Translations under genes and position numbers: made by a program
Shown here: positions 59,456 to 64,000 of the stretch, piece after piece
How the letters are laid out: the number at the start of each line of letters is the position of its first letter
Position numbering within the stretch: the first letter of the stretch is position 1
NCBI GenBank assembly: GCA_936450465.1
Contig: OW388304.1
Coordinates: forward strand, 5,710,700 to 5,774,699
Length of the DNA stretch: 64,000 nt
From: Gibbula magus
Taxonomy: Eukaryota > Mollusca > Gastropoda > Trochida > Trochidae
Reading direction: 5' to 3'
The notes under the pieces: model-generated
What the model was told of the DNA's origin: nothing
The model's input: only the letters and a program-made list of their open reading frames with translations
Database searches by the model: none

Positions 59456-60521
59456 TTGCATTATAACTTAGAAAATAATATAATTTTCAACATTATTACT
59501 GGTTTACAGTTTTTAGAGAACAAAATCGGACTGTCGTACATTTAGAACTTTATCAGATTCAGACAGTTATTTTATTCAGTGTAATACCACTGAAGAAAAA
59601 TGTGACGGGTGAAAATGTTAAAAGATTTTAAAGCCTACAATACGATAAGGAACCATGATTAATTTCAAATCGAAATGAAGAGGGCGTTCTTTTTCGGTAC
59701 GCATTTTCTTTCAGATTCTGGTCTATCACTATCATGTTATTTGGGTAAAATCGATGTACTGTTAACGTAGAATGCTAAAAATCAAGTTTTGAATTTAATT
59801 AACAGTCTCTTATTATGCTTAATGCATTAACACCTGTACTTTGATGCCAGATATCTGTCACTGGACCGGTTCAATTATATAAGAGGTGGCGCGTCAAGAT
59901 ATTGCCAACGTCCTGTCATATGACGTAACTGATGATACTAAAGTGGCCGTTAGTTGATTAAAGAGACACATTTAAGCGACATTCAGTCTGGACATAGTGA
60001 GCCAATGAAAGTTAGGAACATTATATTCAACCAATGCAAAGAAATTTAAGAATATGAAGTTCTGTTGTTTCGTCGGTGATAGCAGCTGGTCATTCACTAT
60101 TATGTATGATGCACACCGGTGTACATGGATTAACAATCACGTGGTGACAACAGGTTAGTTATTTAAATCAACAAGGACATCGTAAAGTGTTATTTACATG
60201 CGAACTAGTTAGACAATCATCACAATGTTTTCCAACAATTGTTCATATGTGTTTCTTTTAATTTGTAAAATGAAATAGATATACGCCGCATAAGTCTCGT
60301 TTTTCGTTGAGTAGGATTCGCATAAACTCTTGGTTTGTTTGCCGATCCAATTTTGTATAATTATGGAAACACATTGTTTAATGAATTGTTTTAATGAATC
60401 AAAATAATTTGAGGTAGTATCATACATATGTGCTTTTATTTCATTTCAACTGTTAGATAATGGAATAGATAAACGTGAGACATAGAAACGAGATGTGTTT
60501 GTGCTAGCAAGATGATCCTGA
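59456..60521. other. Unassigned AT-rich DNA
   Basis: No gene or named repeat seen. Confidence 0.4.
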
Positions 60522-60632
60522 TCATTGTGTACATCGATCCGCTTGTTCTTCATTCAAATCTTCATTATCACTTGACTTTAGTTGTTCAAAGCGAGATCGC
60601 ATTGCTAGAATCCCCAAATCAGAGTCTGACAT
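60522..60632 (-). CDS. Candidate short first exon or small ORF (36 codons)
   Basis: Minus-strand ATG at 60632 opens MSDSDLGILAMRSRFEQLKS, then an acidic run (SSDNEDLNEEQADR), and stops at 60522. The charged, helix-forming composition with no rare-looking runs is like the N-terminus of an intracellular protein, and a possible donor (GAT|GTACAC) lies near the end. The upstream CCGCCATTG looks promoter-proximal. No downstream exon was found, and chance cannot be excluded. Confidence 0.2.
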   Translation of the reverse strand: MSDSDLGILAMRSRFEQLKSSDNEDLNEEQADRCTQ

Positions 60633-61345
60633 AGCGAAACTGGTCAGTGATGGAGGCGCAGCTATAGAACTGACACTTCAAAATGACACAAAGAAAAGAC
60701 AATGGCGGTAGATTTACGCTGAAAGATCCACTCGGCATTATCAGAGACTATCAAACAATCTAAACACATGTGTACAACAACCAAAGTTAATTAACGATTG
60801 AACAGAATATGCCGACATTGTTTCTTATAGTTTTGATCACTTTGAGGCTGTTTTGATCAGTGAAAATTACGACTGCTATACGAGTGTATAATGTAAACAA
60901 AAACATAAGCCAGATACTCGTTAGGTCATGACTCCTGAGTACCACGTCACACCTCTCGCTGGCAGCTGATTGGCTAATAAAAAGTTTGGCGGCTGTGTTT
61001 ATAAGGTATTTTTTAAAACGTTTTTTTCAGTCAGGAATAAAGTCATTACTCTGACATAAACGTTAAACTTTTTGAGTAAGGGATAACACGAAATGGTCAT
61101 GGGTGATAACGTGTTTTATTCATTTTTAGACATGTGATTGATATAATGGAGAATTTCATCAACATTGATCCACCAAACACCTTTTCTTTTCTGTAATGGA
61201 GTGTGAATTTCAAAATTAGATACAAGGACGGGGGCAAGTTTGTCACTGATGTATCGATCGCCATTGAGATTTTCACGTACCGTGGGAAATGCATACTTAT
61301 ACCTATATACTGATCTGGGTCAGGTATTGTCTAAGTACACCCGCA
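60633..61345. other. Unassigned DNA
   Basis: No gene or named repeat seen. Confidence 0.4.
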
Positions 61346-61369
61346 AACACACACACACACACACACACA

Positions 61370-61444
<75 letters not shown>
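61346..61444. repeat. (CA)n(GCAC)n(CA)n compound microsatellite
   Basis: A CA run, about twelve GCAC units and a second CA run. His/Thr/Cys/Val-rich frames across it on both strands are artefacts. Confidence 0.95.
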
Positions 61445-62440
61445 CAAATCCTGGATGTTTCTTTGCACATGTGTGCTGCGCAAATACTTTGCCTGCGACG
61501 TGTTTGTGACTAAAGGATAGCGCTTTTCCTCCGACCAATGTGCTGACCGCAATGAAGTCTAATTCCACTGACGTTGGGTCAAACTCCAAAGCAAATGGGC
61601 TCTTTTATGGAGGTTATAAAGTTTTGTACGCAATATTGTTAAATTGTGATAAAAGTATCAAGCATTCATATCATGTTACATCTTTTGTCACATGCGATTG
61701 AAAGTGATTTATCGGGAATCCGTGCCTACCATGAACTTCATGAACTTGCGATGTGTTCGCGCGATGTGCTTAACCCCTAAATTGGAAATTCGTTACTGGA
61801 AACTTCACTTAAAATCTGTACACTAATAAAATATTAAAAAGAAAGAAAATTATTGCAAAAATTATCAGTTGTTGCTTAATTAAGTTCAATGTGTATATAT
61901 TGAAATTACATATTGGCGCATTTCCTGTATTCTACTGTTTGAAAATGGTTATAAAACAGTAGCATAAAGAGTTAATATATTTTCGAAAATGTAATTTCCT
62001 ATATCAGGTAGAACAAGAATATTGATAGATACATGATAAATGTACAATAGTTCTGTATATACTTTAAGAATACTTGAACAATTTATGAGGTGTATAAAAG
62101 AAAACAGTACATTGTAAGAGGTCATTGTCCCCGGTACTTTAGATTACTGTTAACTAATTAAAAGTCATTACCAATAAATATACCAATACATTACTGTCAA
62201 CACAAGAGTCACGATAACATCAACTAAATCGGATATTGGACTAAATTGGATTCCCTTTATAGCTTCAATTTCACACTTTACTGTCAGGGCCAAAGTACGA
62301 AGTGGAATATACAGTAAATATGATTAAGTATGAATTTATAATCTGTGTTGACGCTTTACAAGAAGTTTCAAGTGAAGGAATCACACCTAGTGGATACAAG
62401 GATATGATCACATATCCTTGATGTATGCCATTGAACAACT
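61445..62440. other. Unassigned DNA with one short perfect hairpin
   Basis: CAAGGATATG-ATCA-CATATCCTTG at 62397-62420 is a perfect 10-bp stem with a 4-base loop, 20 bp left of MITE D copy 2. Nothing else recognised. Confidence 0.5.
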
Positions 62441-62646
62441 GGGGTCCGTTCCATAACAGCGAGCGTTTATAATCGCTCATTGATTGCTCAATGTAGCTCT
62501 CAAGTAGCGTTCACTCTCTCTTGAACGACACGGTGCAAAACATCAAAGTTCGCTCGCTTTGCTACTTAGAGCAATCGCGTTCAAGAGAGGTTTAAAAGTA
62601 ATCGCTAATTGAGCGATTACTTTGAAACCTCTCTTGAACACGGCCC
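62441..62646 (+). mobile_element. MITE family D, copy 2
   Basis: About 206 bp running from GGGGTCCGTTCC to AACACGGCCC, loosely inverted ends. It carries ATCGCTCATTGATTGCTCAA, CTCTTGAACGACACGGTGCA and the near-perfect hairpin AGAGAGGTTTAAAAGTAATC...GATTACTTTGAAACCTCTCT. It matches the element nested at 37.9-38.1 kb throughout. Confidence 0.75.
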
Positions 62647-63110
62647 TGATATCTCATTGGGCTATTTGTAGTAGAACATAGATTTTGACACGTATCGATG
62701 CAACCTGTAAAGAACTTCCGCGTTTTTCATTTTCGCCATTCTTCGTTTAAACAGGGATATATAAACATCTTATTTGAGATTCCCTGGTTTAAAGTTTGAA
62801 CTAACCCTCATGACATGTTAAAGTTGAAGAATAACTTTAATCAGACAAAAATATTCGACATCAACATTGTGATAGTTTTTAAAAATTCCATTGACTTGTA
62901 AACTTTATTTATGTGCTAGCAGGTTAGTGTAGGACTATAGCTGCCGCCATGATGTGCACCTTTATACTTCATAATACAAATATAAATCGTCTTTATTTTC
63001 CAATCAGTTTCATTCATCTTAAGACTAATGATACGTTACAAAAGGCGATGGCGTTATTGCATATCTTTTATGTATATAATAAACCAGCGTTCTTGATTGC
63101 CTCTTTCAGA
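62647..63110. other. Unassigned AT-rich DNA
   Basis: No gene seen apart from the polypyrimidine acceptor at its right edge. Confidence 0.4.
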
Positions 63111-63189
63111 TAGCTCTCATCACGTTTGGCCTTATCTTCTGCACCTGGTGTAATTGGGTTGTTTACAACTACGATATTCTTGCATTAGG
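63111..63189 (+). CDS. Candidate exon encoding a transmembrane helix
   Basis: A strong acceptor (gattgcctctttcag) and a good donor (TTAG|gtaacg) bound 79 bp that read, in phase 0, IALITFGLIFCTWCNWVV followed by YNYDILAL. The first eighteen residues are hydrophobic with two Cys and two Trp, a plausible membrane-spanning helix, followed by a polar YNYD turn. The exon leaves one base over (phase 1). I cannot name the protein; a multi-pass membrane protein or the anchor of a single-pass receptor would fit. No partner exon was identified to the left, and the LINE at 63.4-63.9 kb would lie in the next intron. Confidence 0.4.
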
Positions 63190-63410
63190 TAACGATGATG
63201 TAAATATAATGATTACTGAAGACAAAAGATCTTTTGGCACGGCATTTTGCAATTTGCAGGGAAATAGAAAACAAAGACATATAGATCATTTTATTATATA
63301 ATTTGGAGTTAGATATTCGGTTCTATCAGTCATAAGAACCTCTATCAAAACTACAGTGGATATAATCTTTATCGACACTCTACTGAGCGGTGCTAAACTT
63401 TATCGCAACT

Positions 63411-64000
63411 CAAATCAAATCAAATCAAAACAGCTTTATTGTGTGAAAGGCCATAGGCCCATATACAGTCGAGTTGCATATTTACAATATATCTACAAGG
63501 CGGTTAACACAATGTTTTGCGTAATATTAAATGTACTGCAAATTGGAATTGGGAGGAGGGATTTGTGCTTGATAACAATTTCCTAAAGTCAAATATGGAA
63601 GAGTGATTAGATGGCGTTAGATATATAGCTCTGAGTTGGGTATAGATTGGACAGACGTACATGAAATGGTACTCATTCTCGATTCCATTTTTACAAATTT
63701 TACAGCGTCTGGTTTGTTTTTCAATGCCGAGATGTCTTCCTTTATTAACTGCCAGTTCAGTGAGACCCATTCGGAATCGTATCAATGAATTCCGGAGAGA
63801 CTTGGATTTGATATTTTGCAGAAAAGTTTCGGTCTCAAAGTTGAATTTCATGATGCGATATGTATCATATCTTGAGCTCTCCTCTAGACCTGATGATGCG
63901 ATATGTATCATATCTTGAGCTCTCCTCGAGACCTGATGATGCGATATGTATCATATCTTGAGCTCTCCTCGAGACCTGATGATGCGATATGTATCATAGC
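63411..64000 (-). mobile_element. LINE C-terminal fragment g, running off the right edge
   Basis: The minus-strand frame 63504-63911 reads NSLIRFRMGLTELAVNKGR, then a CCHC-like knuckle RCKICKNGIENEYHFMYVCP and a short hydrophobic tail to 63504. Past the stop, AATAAAGCTGTTTTG and three (GATTT) units at 63413-63432 form the 3' end typical of non-LTR elements that end in short tandem repeats. The knuckle and tail differ from relics c-e, so this is another family. The N-terminal part of the frame is built from a 43-bp tandem repeat. Confidence 0.75.
63852..64000. repeat. 43-bp tandem repeat at the window edge
   Basis: Units starting GATGCGATATG begin at 63852, 63895, 63938 and 63981, exactly 43 bp apart and nearly identical (one TCTAGA/TCGAGA difference). 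The array continues past position 64000. Confidence 0.95.

Noticed and set aside
61240..61589. His/Thr- and Cys/Val-rich proteins on both strands
   Set aside because: Both come from the (CA)n/(GCAC)n tract.

Overview
The window looks like AT-rich nuclear DNA from an invertebrate animal, most likely a marine mollusc. This is an inference from spliced genes with GT/AG introns, many 5'-truncated LINEs, tRNA-headed SINEs, a Tc1 transposase relic, and dispersed repeats of the 'aaggtcaccaaaat' and 'ggggtcac' kinds that I know from molluscan genomes. No prokaryotic gene organisation is present. Coding DNA is sparse and most recognisable protein sequence belongs to mobile elements.

Left end (1-6.1 kb): a minus-strand three-exon THAP plus helix-turn-helix plus DDE transposase-like gene runs off the left edge, with all intron phases matching. 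A short plus-strand spliced gene with a duplicated small exon lies head-to-head with it. Downstream are a LINE C-terminal relic, a palindromic element and the broken 3' end of a gene family whose products end in a cysteine-rich (CXC-like) tail. 7.9-15.4 kb: a FLYWCH-like fragment, a secreted PAN/Apple-domain first exon with a second, split copy of itself flanking a LINE, then two relics of one LINE family joined head-to-head.

15.4-30 kb: mostly unassigned DNA with a complete-looking small secreted eight-cysteine peptide gene (20.6-20.9 kb), a palindromic element, two copies of a TTAA-ended MITE family, a LINE inserted in a tandem repeat, and a large (TAG)n array. 30-49 kb: a SINE pair and three MITE families, with two nested insertions that give relative ages, further fold-back elements, and two clusters of CRE-like TGACGTCA palindromes.

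50.5-53.9 kb: a satellite array of about 70 copies of a 47-bp unit with 4-mer and 8-mer higher-order repeats. 54-64 kb: fold-back and TTAA MITEs, a 16-bp minisatellite, a dead Tc1 transposase, another SINE, a (CA)/(GCAC) microsatellite, one convincing isolated exon that encodes a transmembrane helix, and a LINE 3' end whose coding part carries a 43-bp tandem repeat that runs off the right edge.

I found no operon-like or immune-type gene system. The best targets are the eight-cysteine secreted peptide, the split PAN exon, the nested MITEs and the satellite. Functional calls are from recall of family features only; no database search was run.
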